DNA of 64,000 nt, taken from the NCBI RefSeq assembly GCF_014651935.1, contig NZ_BMXV01000003.1:310001-374000 (forward strand), given 5' to 3'. The position numbers were made by a program, and so were the translations under genes. The notes under the pieces are model-generated. The model ran no database searches, was not told the origin of the DNA, and saw only the letters and a list, made by a program, of their open reading frames with translations. Positions 56,493-64,000 of this stretch are shown piece by piece. This DNA is from Marinobacter zhanjiangensis. GTDB taxonomy: Bacteria > Pseudomonadota > Gammaproteobacteria > Pseudomonadales > Oleiphilaceae. Each line of letters starts with the position of its first letter. Position 1 is the first letter of the stretch.

Positions 56493-57764
56493 ATGGCTCT
56501 GGCCGATCCATCCGCCGAAGGATATTCCGCCGTTTTCCTCATGGATGGGATCGAGGTTTCACGTCAGATGCGGGCCACCGAGTTTGACGCCTTTCTGGAC
56601 GGTTATGTAGGTCTGTCGGACCTGGCAGATACCGATGTGCATGGAGTGTTCGTGCAGATCGGCACAGACCTTCTGGTGCGTGGGCTGGTATTTTTCCGGA
56701 TTTATTTTGATGAAAGCGGGCGCGCCGATAGCCACTGGAACATTCCGGTGGAGGCGCTGGCGGGAAAAGGGTCCGCCGGACCGGATATGGGCGCCGGCCC
56801 CATCAGGTTGGTGTGTAAAAGCCTGTGCCCTGACAAACGCTTCAGATCTGAACTGTGGGATCCGGATATGACACCCGGGTCCAACCACTTCCAGTCCATT
56901 CGCAAGGCCGTGACGGCCAACCATCTCAAATTCAGGCACCGGGGCGTCTCTGCCGACGACCAGATTCCCGTACTGCGTACCGCCCTGGGCAAGCCGGATG
57001 CCGATGTGGCGGCGCGGGAGGCCACGGCCCAGCGTAACCGCCTGGCCCACATGATTCGCGAGCAGCGGCTGCGCATCAAAACCCTGCAAAGTGCCCACAG
57101 GGACTCGCTGACCGCCTTGCAGCGGGAGCACCGCCTTGAGCGACAGGCCTGGCAGGAGGAAAAGGCAGAGCTGGAGCGGGTGGTGGAGCGAAGCCGGCTC
57201 GAGTCCGGCAAGGTCCGCAAGCGCCTGGAGCGCCGGGACCTGCAGGTGGCGGAATTGCGTGAGCAGCTGGAGACGCTCCGCGCCAGTGTTGAGGAAGCCC
57301 CCCGGGGCATGGAAGAAGCCGCCCGGGCGGAAGTTGTCCTGTTGCGTGAGCAACTGGATCGCAAGCAGCGGGAACTGGACAACCTGGGCGAGATCACCCG
57401 GGAGCTGGAGCAGGCCGTTCGTGAGGCCCGCAACCAGTCGCCGGACGAGGACGGCCTGATCAGGCAACTGAAGGACCAGAAGGTCTTCCTGGTGGGCTAT
57501 CACGCCGGTGTTGGTCACCTGACCCTGCCGTTCAGCGATCTGCGCCGTTATTTTGATAACCCCACTGGTTACGCCGCCGAGAAGTGCGGTATTTCCGAGC
57601 CGGATTACCGTCGCTGGCTGGAACACTACGAGAACCCTGTCTGTCGGGCCCCCGGAAAAAAGCAGGGGGAGCTCTGTGGCCAGCCGGTGATGCGGGTCAG
57701 TCAGCCTGCGGAGTTCGAGCCCGGGGTCCACGACCGTTGCGAGAAGCACGGAAACAACGGATAG
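56493..57764 (+). CDS. Conserved coiled-coil protein upstream of nadK, unknown function
   Basis: 423 residues. The N-terminal about 150 form a globular domain (GYSAVFLMDGIEVSRQMRATEFDAFLDG). A long heptad-rich coiled coil rich in Arg/Glu/Leu runs from about 165 to 325. The C-terminus (about 330-420) has a domain with HAGVGHLTLPFSDLRRYFDNPTGYAAEKCG and four spread cysteines near CRAPGKKQGELCGQPV..HDRCEKHG, possibly zinc binding. No signal peptide or membrane helix. I recognise it only as the type of protein often found beside nadK in Pseudomonas-like genomes; its role is unknown. Confidence 0.8.
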   Translation: MALADPSAEGYSAVFLMDGIEVSRQMRATEFDAFLDGYVGLSDLADTDVHGVFVQIGTDLLVRGLVFFRIYFDESGRADSHWNIPVEALAGKGSAGPDMGAGPIRLVCKSLCPDKRFRSELWDPDMTPGSNHFQSIRKAVTANHLKFRHRGVSADDQIPVLRTALGKPDADVAAREATAQRNRLAHMIREQRLRIKTLQSAHRDSLTALQREHRLERQAWQEEKAELERVVERSRLESGKVRKRLERRDLQVAELREQLETLRASVEEAPRGMEEAARAEVVLLREQLDRKQRELDNLGEITRELEQAVREARNQSPDEDGLIRQLKDQKVFLVGYHAGVGHLTLPFSDLRRYFDNPTGYAAEKCGISEPDYRRWLEHYENPVCRAPGKKQGELCGQPVMRVSQPAEFEPGVHDRCEKHGNNG

Positions 57765-57856
57765 CCGCCGTCGCCGGACAATCTTTTTCAGAATTGATCC
57801 GTAATTCGTTAAGATGGGTGGATAAGTCACTCGCCACTGACAGATTGAGAGATTGA

Positions 57857-58741
57857 ATGGATCAATTCAGGAATATCGGGGTTATCGGCCGCATGGGCAG
57901 CGTCAAGGTCGTCGAGACGCTGCGGTCCCTGAAGACCTACCTGCTGAACGAGAACTACCAGGTGATCCTGGAGCAGGATACCGCCAGCATGTTGCCTGGG
58001 CATGGTCTGCAGGTGGCCAGCAAGAAGCTGCTGGGTGAAATCTGTGATCTGGTGATTGTGGTCGGTGGTGATGGCAGCCTGCTGGGCGCCGCCCGCGAGC
58101 TGGCCAAGTCCAAAATTCCCATTCTGGGGGTCAACCGCGGCCGCCTCGGTTTCCTCACGGATATATCTCCGTCCGACCTGGAAGAGCGGCTGGCGAAGGT
58201 GCTGCAGGGCGATTACATCGAGGAGACCCGCTTCCTGCTGGACGGCAACCTGGAGCGCGACGGTCAGCCACTGGGTTTCGGCAGCGCCCTGAATGATGTG
58301 GTGCTGCACCCTGGCAAGTCCACGCGGATGATCGGCTTCGATCTCTATATCGATGGTCATTTCGTGTACAGCCAGCGTTCCGATGGCCTGATCGTGTCCA
58401 CGCCCACGGGGTCCACGGCCTATTCCCTTTCTGCCGGCGGCCCCATCATGCATCCCAAGCTCGATGCCGTGGTGCTGGTGCCGATGTATCCCCATACCCT
58501 CAGCAGCCGGCCGATCGTGGTAGACGGCAAAAGCGAGATCAAACTGGTCATCGGGGACACCAACGAAACCTATCCCCAGATCAGCTTTGACGGGCAGATG
58601 GACATTGCCTGCGCTCCCGGCGATATCATTCGTATCACCAAGAAGCCCTTCAAGATCCGCCTGATCCATCCCAGGGGTCACAATTTTTACGCCACCTGCC
58701 GCGAAAAGCTCGGTTGGGCCAGCGAAATAGCAGCGAGTTGA
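57857..58741 (+). CDS. nadK: NAD kinase
   Basis: 294 residues. The signature GGDGSLLGAAR and the second motif DGLIVSTPTGSTAYSLSAGGP are complete, as is the NRGRLGFLTD segment. The enzyme phosphorylates NAD to NADP using ATP. Start at 57857. It is followed after 2 bases by the metallophosphoesterase gene, forming an operon. Confidence 0.97.
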   Translation: MDQFRNIGVIGRMGSVKVVETLRSLKTYLLNENYQVILEQDTASMLPGHGLQVASKKLLGEICDLVIVVGGDGSLLGAARELAKSKIPILGVNRGRLGFLTDISPSDLEERLAKVLQGDYIEETRFLLDGNLERDGQPLGFGSALNDVVLHPGKSTRMIGFDLYIDGHFVYSQRSDGLIVSTPTGSTAYSLSAGGPIMHPKLDAVVLVPMYPHTLSSRPIVVDGKSEIKLVIGDTNETYPQISFDGQMDIACAPGDIIRITKKPFKIRLIHPRGHNFYATCREKLGWASEIAAS

Positions 58742-58743
58742 TC

Positions 58744-59754
58744 ATGGCAAGTGCACGAGCGGCCTCACGGGGCCACGACATCATTGGTGATATCCACGGC
58801 TGCGCCCGTACCCTTGAGCATCTGCTTGAACAGATGGGCTACAGGAAGCGCAATGGTATCTATCAGCACCCGACCCGGCAGGCCATTTTCATTGGCGACA
58901 TCATTGACCGGGGGCCGCGTATCCGTGAGTCCCTGCATCTGGTGCGAGACATGGTGGAACATGGTTCCGCGCGTATCGTCATGGGCAACCACGAGTACAA
59001 TGCCCTGGGCTATTGCACCCGGGCACGGCCGGGCAGCGGCAAGGAATTCCTGCGTGAGCACAACGCCCGCCACGACCGGCTGATCCGGGAAACCCTGGAA
59101 CAGTTTGATCACTATCCTCAGGAATGGAACGAATTCCTGGAGTGGTTCTACACGCTGCCATTGTTCATCGAGGAAGAGCATTTCCGGGCGGTTCATGCCT
59201 GCTGGGATGAGCGCCTGATCCGGCAGTTCCTGGAGCGTCAGGGCAGCCCCTGTATTGATGATGATTTCCTGCATGCCTCCGCGGCCATTGAATCCTTCGC
59301 CGGCCAGGTGATGGATACCCTGCTACGGGGTACGGATCTGCCATTGCCGGACGACATGTCCATGACCGGCCGGGACGGGTACACCCGCAAGTTCTTCCGC
59401 ACCAAGTTCTGGGCCGACGATCCGAGAACCTATGGTGATGTGGTGTTCCAGCCGGACCCATTGCCGGAAGAGGTCGCCCGCCGTGAACTGTCCGAGAAGG
59501 AACGGTCCGAGATTCTCCGCTATCCCATCGGCGAGCGCCCCGTCTTTGTAGGTCATTACTGGATGGAAGGCGAACCTGCCCCACTGAAGCCCAATGTAGC
59601 CTGTCTGGATTACAGTGCCGTGAAATACGGCAAGCTGGTAGCCTACCGGCTGGATGACGAACCGGAACTGTTACCGGAAAAATTCGTCTACGTAGATGTG
59701 GAACGCCCGGAACTGACCGGCTCTCCGCAAACCGAAGACAGCGTCGCGAGGTAA
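58744..59754 (+). CDS. Calcineurin-like metallophosphoesterase
   Basis: 336 residues. The dinuclear metal motifs of the family are in order: IIGDIHGCARTLEHLL, FIGDIIDRGPRIRES, VMGNHEYNALGYC, and a later VHACWDE and FVGHYW. The length exceeds the short ApaH/PrpE type, and the C-terminus (LDYSAVKYGKLVAYRL) resembles the PrpE/ApaH-type protein phosphatases. Substrates could be phosphoproteins, Ap4A or nucleotides. It is coupled with nadK and ends 5 bases before the rhomboid gene. Confidence 0.9.
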   Translation: MASARAASRGHDIIGDIHGCARTLEHLLEQMGYRKRNGIYQHPTRQAIFIGDIIDRGPRIRESLHLVRDMVEHGSARIVMGNHEYNALGYCTRARPGSGKEFLREHNARHDRLIRETLEQFDHYPQEWNEFLEWFYTLPLFIEEEHFRAVHACWDERLIRQFLERQGSPCIDDDFLHASAAIESFAGQVMDTLLRGTDLPLPDDMSMTGRDGYTRKFFRTKFWADDPRTYGDVVFQPDPLPEEVARRELSEKERSEILRYPIGERPVFVGHYWMEGEPAPLKPNVACLDYSAVKYGKLVAYRLDDEPELLPEKFVYVDVERPELTGSPQTEDSVAR

Positions 59755-59759
59755 CCGGC

Positions 59760-60623
59760 TTGTACCGAATCAAGGAACTGGAAACCGGGGAAGATCTCTC
59801 CGGTTTCAGCACCTGGCTGGGGCACCAGGGTGTAAAACATGAGATCACCCGGGAGTCCGGGGCGCAGGTTCTCTGGCTCGACAACCCCGAGCAGACGGAA
59901 CCGGTACTGGCTGCCCTGGAGCAGTACATGAGTCGGGACGACGTGCGGCAACAGGTCAATCAGGCAAGCCGGGCGCCGGTGCGCGGCGGTCGCTGGCAGC
60001 CGGCGCCCCGGCATTCGCCGGTGGTGTTCGGGCTGATTATTGTGGCAGCGGTGGTGGCGTGGCTGACCGGGCTGGGGGAAAACCTCATGTCCGCCGTATT
60101 CATGTACGTAGATCCCCGCTACCACGAGTGGCAGTCTTTCGCGCAGCGGCTGGACGCCCTCACCGGAACCCTGGCCTCGGGGCAGTTGTGGCGTCTGATC
60201 TCGCCGGACTTCCTGCATTTCAGCGTGATGCACATCCTGTTCAATTCGGTGATGCTGTGGTTCCTGGCCAGCCAGGTGGAGTGGATGGATGGGCGCGGGC
60301 GTTTCCTGGCCCTGTTCCTGGTCACCAGCCTGGCGTCGAATACCCTGCAGTACCTGGTGTCGGGGCCGCTTTTCGGTGGTCTGTCGGGTGTGGTCTACGG
60401 TGTGCTCGGCTATTGCTGGCTCAGCCAGCAACGCCTGCCCCGTTTCCAGTTTCCCCCGGCCCTGGTCACCTTCGCGCTGGTGTGGATGATCATCGGCTTT
60501 ACGCCCCTGCCGGTGTGGCTGGGTATCGGGCGTATGGCGAACGAGGCCCACCTTGGCGGTTTCCTGGGTGGTCTGTTAATGGCGGTTATCATGTCTCCGC
60601 CCGGGCCGCGCCGGACAGCCTGA
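59760..60623 (+). CDS. Rhomboid intramembrane serine protease (GlpG-like)
   Basis: 287 residues from TTG at 59760; GAGG lies in the end of the previous gene, just upstream. The N-terminal cytoplasmic domain (about 1-80, LSGFSTWLGHQGVKHEI) is like the GlpG DUF3582 domain. The membrane domain has MHILFNSVMLWFL, the catalytic serine in FGGLSGVVYG and the catalytic histidine in NEAHLGGFLGG. It cleaves membrane-protein substrates. It is in one operon with nadK and the phosphoesterase. Confidence 0.93.
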   Translation: MYRIKELETGEDLSGFSTWLGHQGVKHEITRESGAQVLWLDNPEQTEPVLAALEQYMSRDDVRQQVNQASRAPVRGGRWQPAPRHSPVVFGLIIVAAVVAWLTGLGENLMSAVFMYVDPRYHEWQSFAQRLDALTGTLASGQLWRLISPDFLHFSVMHILFNSVMLWFLASQVEWMDGRGRFLALFLVTSLASNTLQYLVSGPLFGGLSGVVYGVLGYCWLSQQRLPRFQFPPALVTFALVWMIIGFTPLPVWLGIGRMANEAHLGGFLGGLLMAVIMSPPGPRRTA

Positions 60624-60649
60624 GCAGTCGTTTTCCGGTGACCGAAACG

Positions 60650-60734
60650 AAAAAAGCCCCACCAGTGGTGGGGCATAAAAGAGCTCGGAAGCTCCTGATG
60701 AGAGAGACCAAATGAAACGACCGTGTCATTTGGT
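60650..60734 (-). ncRNA. Candidate Fur-repressed small RNA (about 85 nt)
   Basis: On the minus strand, from a predicted start at about 60734: a perfect 9-bp hairpin (60734-60726 with 60715-60707, 10-nt loop), then a pyrimidine-rich stretch (TCTCTCTCATCAGG) and a small self-complementary GAGCTTCCGAGCTC, then an intrinsic terminator (GCCCCACC with GGTGGGGC, 60674-60656) followed by six T at 60655-60650. It is antisense to no gene. Its promoter is overlapped by a Fur box. The layout resembles RyhB/PrrF-type iron-responsive sRNAs; the sequence itself is not one I recognise. No protein gene can be read in it. Confidence 0.75.
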
Positions 60735-60736
60735 AG

Positions 60737-60769
60737 GTTAATGATAATCATTTACGTTTAAGGTGTCAA
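60737..60769 (-). promoter_or_regulatory. Sigma70 promoter overlapped by a Fur box
   Basis: Read on the minus strand: TTGACA (60769-60764, 6/6), 17 bases, TATCAT (60746-60741, 5/6). A Fur box, 16 of 19 matches to the classic palindrome, covers 60737-60755, including the -10 element, so iron-loaded Fur would block transcription of the downstream RNA. The plus-strand DUF1315 gene starts 35 bases beyond the Fur box. Confidence 0.85.
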
Positions 60770-60789
60770 ACCCTTTCCGGGAATTTTTT

Positions 60790-61041
60790 ATGACTTACGA
60801 AGATTTAATCGAGCGTCTGGATCCGACGGTGTACCAGAATCTGCGCCGGGCTATCGAGCTTGGCAAATGGCCGGATGGCCGCAAGGTCTCCGACGAGCAG
60901 CGCAAGATCTGCCTGGAAGCCGTTATCCACTACGAAAAAACCCATGATATCCCCGAGTCGGAGCGCATCGGCTATATCCAGCGTCAGTCCTGTGGTTCCG
61001 GCAGTGACAGCGGCGAAGACACCATTCGCATCGTCAATTGA
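60790..61041 (+). CDS. DUF1315 protein (YeaC-like)
   Basis: 83 residues beginning MTYEDLIERLDPTVYQNLRRA, with WPDGRKVSDEQRKICLEAVIHYE, the pattern of the YeaC/DUF1315 family, and an acidic Ser/Gly-rich C-terminal end. No function known. The ATG at 60790 has only a weak GGGAA before it; a GTG 27 bases upstream is less likely. It overlaps the divergent Fur-controlled promoter region and might share iron control. Confidence 0.88.
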   Translation: MTYEDLIERLDPTVYQNLRRAIELGKWPDGRKVSDEQRKICLEAVIHYEKTHDIPESERIGYIQRQSCGSGSDSGEDTIRIVN

Positions 61042-61048
61042 GGTAGCC

Positions 61049-61888
61049 TTGAACGAACCGATTGAACTCAGTGGCCGCCTGGTCAAGATGCCCGTGGCGG
61101 CAGCAACGCCGGTAGACTATACCCTGAAAGTGGGTGATCATCGCCTGCCACTGAATGAGCTGCTGGGCAGACAGATCGAGATCAGCTTCAGCGGGGAGAT
61201 CCGCTGTGCCCACTGTAACCGGAAGACCAGCAAAAGCTTCAACCAGGGCTACTGTTATCCCTGCTTCAAGCGTCTGGCTGCCTGCGACAGCTGCATCATG
61301 AGCCCGGAAAAGTGTCATTATCATCTGGGCACCTGTCGCGAGCCGGAATGGGGTGAAACCCACTGTATGACGGATCATGTGGTTTACCTGGCGAATTCTT
61401 CCGGGCTGAAAGTGGGCATCACGCGGGCCAGCCAGGTGCCGACCCGCTGGATCGACCAGGGTGCCGTGGCGGCAGCCCCCATGCTGCGGGTGGCAACGCG
61501 CTACCTGGCCGGGCTGGTGGAAGTCGCCTGCAAGCAGCACGTTGCCGATCGCACCAACTGGCGCACCATGCTCAAAGGGGAGGCGCCGTCGGTCGACCTG
61601 CAGGCGGAGCGAGAGGCGCTGCTGGAGAAAATTGCGCCGGAGCTCGAGCAACTGGCCGCCGAGCATGGCCGGGACACCATCGAAACCGCTGATGACCCGG
61701 TCTGGTCCCTGGATTATCCGGTCGACCACTGGCCGGGAAAGATCACCACCCACAATCTGGACAAGCAGCCTGTGGCCACCGGCGTGCTTCAGGGCATCAA
61801 GGGGCAGTACCTGATCCTGGACACCGGGGTTATCAACATTCGCAAGTACACGGCTTACAACGTCCGTGTGCGGGTTTTGTCGGAGTAA
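61049..61888 (+). CDS. DUF2797 protein with cysteine-rich N-domain
   Basis: About 279 residues from TTG at 61049, with GAGGT at 61040-61044. The N-terminal third contains a cysteine cluster (CAHC, CYPC, CDSC, and further Cys/His in KCHYHLGTC), probably zinc binding; the middle (VYLANSSGLKVGITR) resembles a GIY-YIG-like fold. No enzymatic role is established. The frame reaches upstream into the DUF1315 gene, but that part is not family-like. It starts just after the DUF1315 stop, so an operon is likely. Confidence 0.82.
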   Translation: MNEPIELSGRLVKMPVAAATPVDYTLKVGDHRLPLNELLGRQIEISFSGEIRCAHCNRKTSKSFNQGYCYPCFKRLAACDSCIMSPEKCHYHLGTCREPEWGETHCMTDHVVYLANSSGLKVGITRASQVPTRWIDQGAVAAAPMLRVATRYLAGLVEVACKQHVADRTNWRTMLKGEAPSVDLQAEREALLEKIAPELEQLAAEHGRDTIETADDPVWSLDYPVDHWPGKITTHNLDKQPVATGVLQGIKGQYLILDTGVINIRKYTAYNVRVRVLSE

Positions 61889-61896
61889 CTATCATC

Positions 61897-64000
61897 ATGC
61901 GCACAAGCCAACCGAAAACCATCTATCTGAGTGAATACCAGGTGCCGGATTTCCTGGTGGATCACGTCGACCTGCGTTTCGAACTGTTTGAGGACGGCGC
62001 CCGGGTGCACAGCACGCTGACCGTGCGCCGTAACGCGGAAGCCCGTGGCAGGGCCGAGCAGCTGGAGTTGAATGGTGATTCCCTGACCCTGGAGTCCGTT
62101 CACCTGGACGGCCGCGAGTTACAGGCGGGCGAGTACGAGGACCGTGGCGAACTACTGGTGGTGCCGGCCGTGCCGGATACCTTCGAACTGCAGGTGGTGA
62201 CCTGGCTCCAGCCCCATAAGAACACCCGGCTGGAGGGGCTGTACAAGTCCTCCGGCATGTTCTGCACCCAGTGCGAGGCCCAGGGCTTCCGCTGCATTAC
62301 CTTCTTCCCGGATCGCCCGGATGTCATGGCGCGCTATCGCACCCGCATCGAGGCAGACAAGTCGGCCTATCCGATCCTGCTGTCCAACGGCAACGACGTG
62401 GAACGGGGTGATCTCGACGGTGGTCGCCACTTCGTCACCTGGGAGGACCCGTTCCCCAAGCCCAGCTACCTGTTCGCACTGGTCGCCGGGGACCTGGTGG
62501 AGCAAAAAGACAGCTTTACCACCATGTCCGGCCGCGACATCGACCTGCGCATCTACATCGAGCCCCGCAACGTCGAGAAGACGGCCCACGCCATGGACTC
62601 CCTGAAACGGGCCATGCGCTGGGATGAGGAAGTCTATGGCCGGGAGTACGACCTGGACATTTTCATGATCGTGGCGGTGGACGACTTCAATATGGGGGCC
62701 ATGGAGAACAAGGGCCTGAACATCTTCAATTCCTCCTGTGTGCTGGCCCGGCCCGAGTCGGAAACCGACATGGCTTTCCAGCGCATCGAGTCTATCGTTG
62801 CCCATGAGTACTTCCACAACTGGTCCGGCAACCGCGTGACCTGCCGTGACTGGTTCCAGCTCAGCCTGAAGGAAGGTTTCACGGTATTCCGGGATTCACA
62901 GTTCTCCGCGGACATGGGCTCGCCCACGGTCAACCGTATCGAGAATGCCACCCTGCTGCGCACCGCGCAGTTTGCCGAGGACGCCGGCCCCATGGCGCAC
63001 CCGGTGCGGCCGTCTTCCTACATGGAAATCACCAACTTCTATACCCTCACTATCTACGAGAAGGGTGCCGCAGTGGTACGCATGATCCATACCCTGCTGG
63101 GGCCGGAGATGTTCCGCCAGGGCAGTGATCTCTACTTCGGGCGTCACGATGGCCAGGCGGTGACCACCGATGACTTTGTCAAAGCCATGGAGGACGCCAG
63201 TGGGCGGGACCTGGGGCAGTTCCGCCTGTGGTATGAGCAGGCCGGCACACCGGAGTTGACGGTGGAGGACGAGTATGACAGGGCGGCGCAGGTATACCGC
63301 CTGACCGTCCGCCAGAGCATTCCCGACACGCCGGGACAGACCGACAAAAAGCCCCAGCACATCCCCTTCGCCCTGGGCCTGCTGGACACGGAAGGCAATG
63401 ACATCCCGCTGACCCTGGCCGGTGAAAGCGGACCAGGCGACACCACCCGTGTGCTGGAGTTGACAGAGCGGGAGCATGTCTTTGAATTCACCGGTGTCGC
63501 AAGCCAGCCGGTGCCGTCACTGCTGCGGGATTTCTCGGCGCCGGTGCGCGTCAACTACCCCTGGAACCGCGACCAGCTCATGTTCCTGATGAGCCATGAC
63601 AGCGATGGCTTCAACCGCTGGGACGCCGGCCAGCGCCTGGCGGTGGACGTTATCCGTGAGGTGGCAGGGCATGCCGAGACGGACATCGATCCGCGGCTGA
63701 TCAATGCCAGTCGCACCCTCCTCAACGACCGGGAGGCGGACCAGGCGCTGGTAGCGAAGATGCTGCAGCTGCCATCCGAGGCCTACCTGATTGAACTGTC
63801 CGAAGAGGCCGATGTGCAAACCATCCATCATGCCCGTGAACGGGTCCTGAAAATGCTGGCAACCGCGTTGCGGGATGACCTGATGGCCTGCTACCAGCGC
63901 CAGCAGCCAGCTGAACGCTACCAGGTGACGCCTGAGGATGTGGCCAGCCGTAGCCTGCGCAACATGACGCTGGCCTGGCTGCTGGATCTCGGTGATGAAC
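61897..64000 (+). CDS. pepN: Aminopeptidase N (M1 family), C-terminus beyond the window
   Basis: The first about 701 residues are present; the rest lies past base 64000. Clear motifs: the substrate N-terminus-binding GAMEN, the zinc site HEYFHNWSGNRVT (HExxH with the second glutamate in LKEGFT about 18 residues on), and the family start KTIYLSEYQVPDF as in E. coli PepN (870 residues). It removes N-terminal amino acids from peptides in the cytoplasm. ATG at 61897, 8 bases after the DUF2797 gene. Confidence 0.97.
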   Translation, partial: MRTSQPKTIYLSEYQVPDFLVDHVDLRFELFEDGARVHSTLTVRRNAEARGRAEQLELNGDSLTLESVHLDGRELQAGEYEDRGELLVVPAVPDTFELQVVTWLQPHKNTRLEGLYKSSGMFCTQCEAQGFRCITFFPDRPDVMARYRTRIEADKSAYPILLSNGNDVERGDLDGGRHFVTWEDPFPKPSYLFALVAGDLVEQKDSFTTMSGRDIDLRIYIEPRNVEKTAHAMDSLKRAMRWDEEVYGREYDLDIFMIVAVDDFNMGAMENKGLNIFNSSCVLARPESETDMAFQRIESIVAHEYFHNWSGNRVTCRDWFQLSLKEGFTVFRDSQFSADMGSPTVNRIENATLLRTAQFAEDAGPMAHPVRPSSYMEITNFYTLTIYEKGAAVVRMIHTLLGPEMFRQGSDLYFGRHDGQAVTTDDFVKAMEDASGRDLGQFRLWYEQAGTPELTVEDEYDRAAQVYRLTVRQSIPDTPGQTDKKPQHIPFALGLLDTEGNDIPLTLAGESGPGDTTRVLELTEREHVFEFTGVASQPVPSLLRDFSAPVRVNYPWNRDQLMFLMSHDSDGFNRWDAGQRLAVDVIREVAGHAETDIDPRLINASRTLLNDREADQALVAKMLQLPSEAYLIELSEEADVQTIHHARERVLKMLATALRDDLMACYQRQQPAERYQVTPEDVASRSLRNMTLAWLLDLGDE

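Noticed and set aside
60656..60674. Hairpin as terminator of the rhomboid operon
   Set aside because: The T tract is on the minus strand; on the plus strand ATAAAAG follows, so it ends minus-strand RNA instead.

Overview
The window reads as ordinary chromosome of a moderately GC-rich marine gammaproteobacterium, most likely Marinobacter or a close relative. This rests on gene content and order (fdxA-mutS / pncC-recA, nadK next to a coiled-coil protein, a FixJ-type pair next to an AsrA-like Lon protease), not on a database match. I see no prophage, insertion sequence, CRISPR array or rRNA. One tRNA (Asp) is present.

Layout. 1-6.4 kb: an aromatic amino-acid catabolic operon on the minus strand (fused indolepyruvate:ferredoxin oxidoreductase, aminotransferase, NSS-type transporter) with a divergent Lrp/AsnC regulator. 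6.6-11.3 kb: DUF1328 membrane peptide, two cation/proton antiporters of different families, a SnoaL-like protein and a methyltransferase. 11.4-19.5 kb: an envelope region with an outer-membrane barrel resembling a TpsB protein without POTRA domains, the osmoregulated periplasmic glucan genes opgG and opgH with a small unknown gene between them, and two divergent L,D-transpeptidases. 19.6-31.3 kb: metabolic and lipid genes (SDR, patatin, phospholipase D, VOC proteins including a lipoprotein, CurA-type reductase, YeeN-type YebC, diguanylate cyclase, diiron MBL protein, SRPBCC protein, proline racemase superfamily enzyme). 31.3-43.1 kb: NasR-like antiterminator, RND efflux pair, AraC regulator with a lipase-chaperone-like gene, secreted hydrolase, HI0933-type flavoprotein, DegV, fdxA. 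43.3-48.2 kb: mutS, pncC and a damaged recA behind a good LexA box. 48.2-53.8 kb: small basic protein, AsrA-like Lon protease, two-component system, tRNA-Asp. 54-64 kb: fadH, coiled-coil protein, nadK, phosphoesterase, rhomboid protease, DUF1315, DUF2797 and the start of pepN.

Three observations stand out. (1) Between the rhomboid gene and the DUF1315 gene, the minus strand carries a near-consensus sigma70 promoter overlapped by a 16/19 Fur box, followed by about 85 nt of hairpin, pyrimidine-rich linker and intrinsic terminator: a strong candidate for an iron-repressed small RNA of the RyhB/PrrF kind. (2) recA lacks the segments encoding both DNA-binding loops, L1 by an apparent in-frame loss and L2 by a frameshifting loss, while everything around them is intact. 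(3) Three intergenic copies of one structured repeat (about 23-31 bp outer stem enclosing two hairpins that share a hexaloop of pattern RTCCMT) keep their fold while their stems differ in sequence, the signature of selection on structure.
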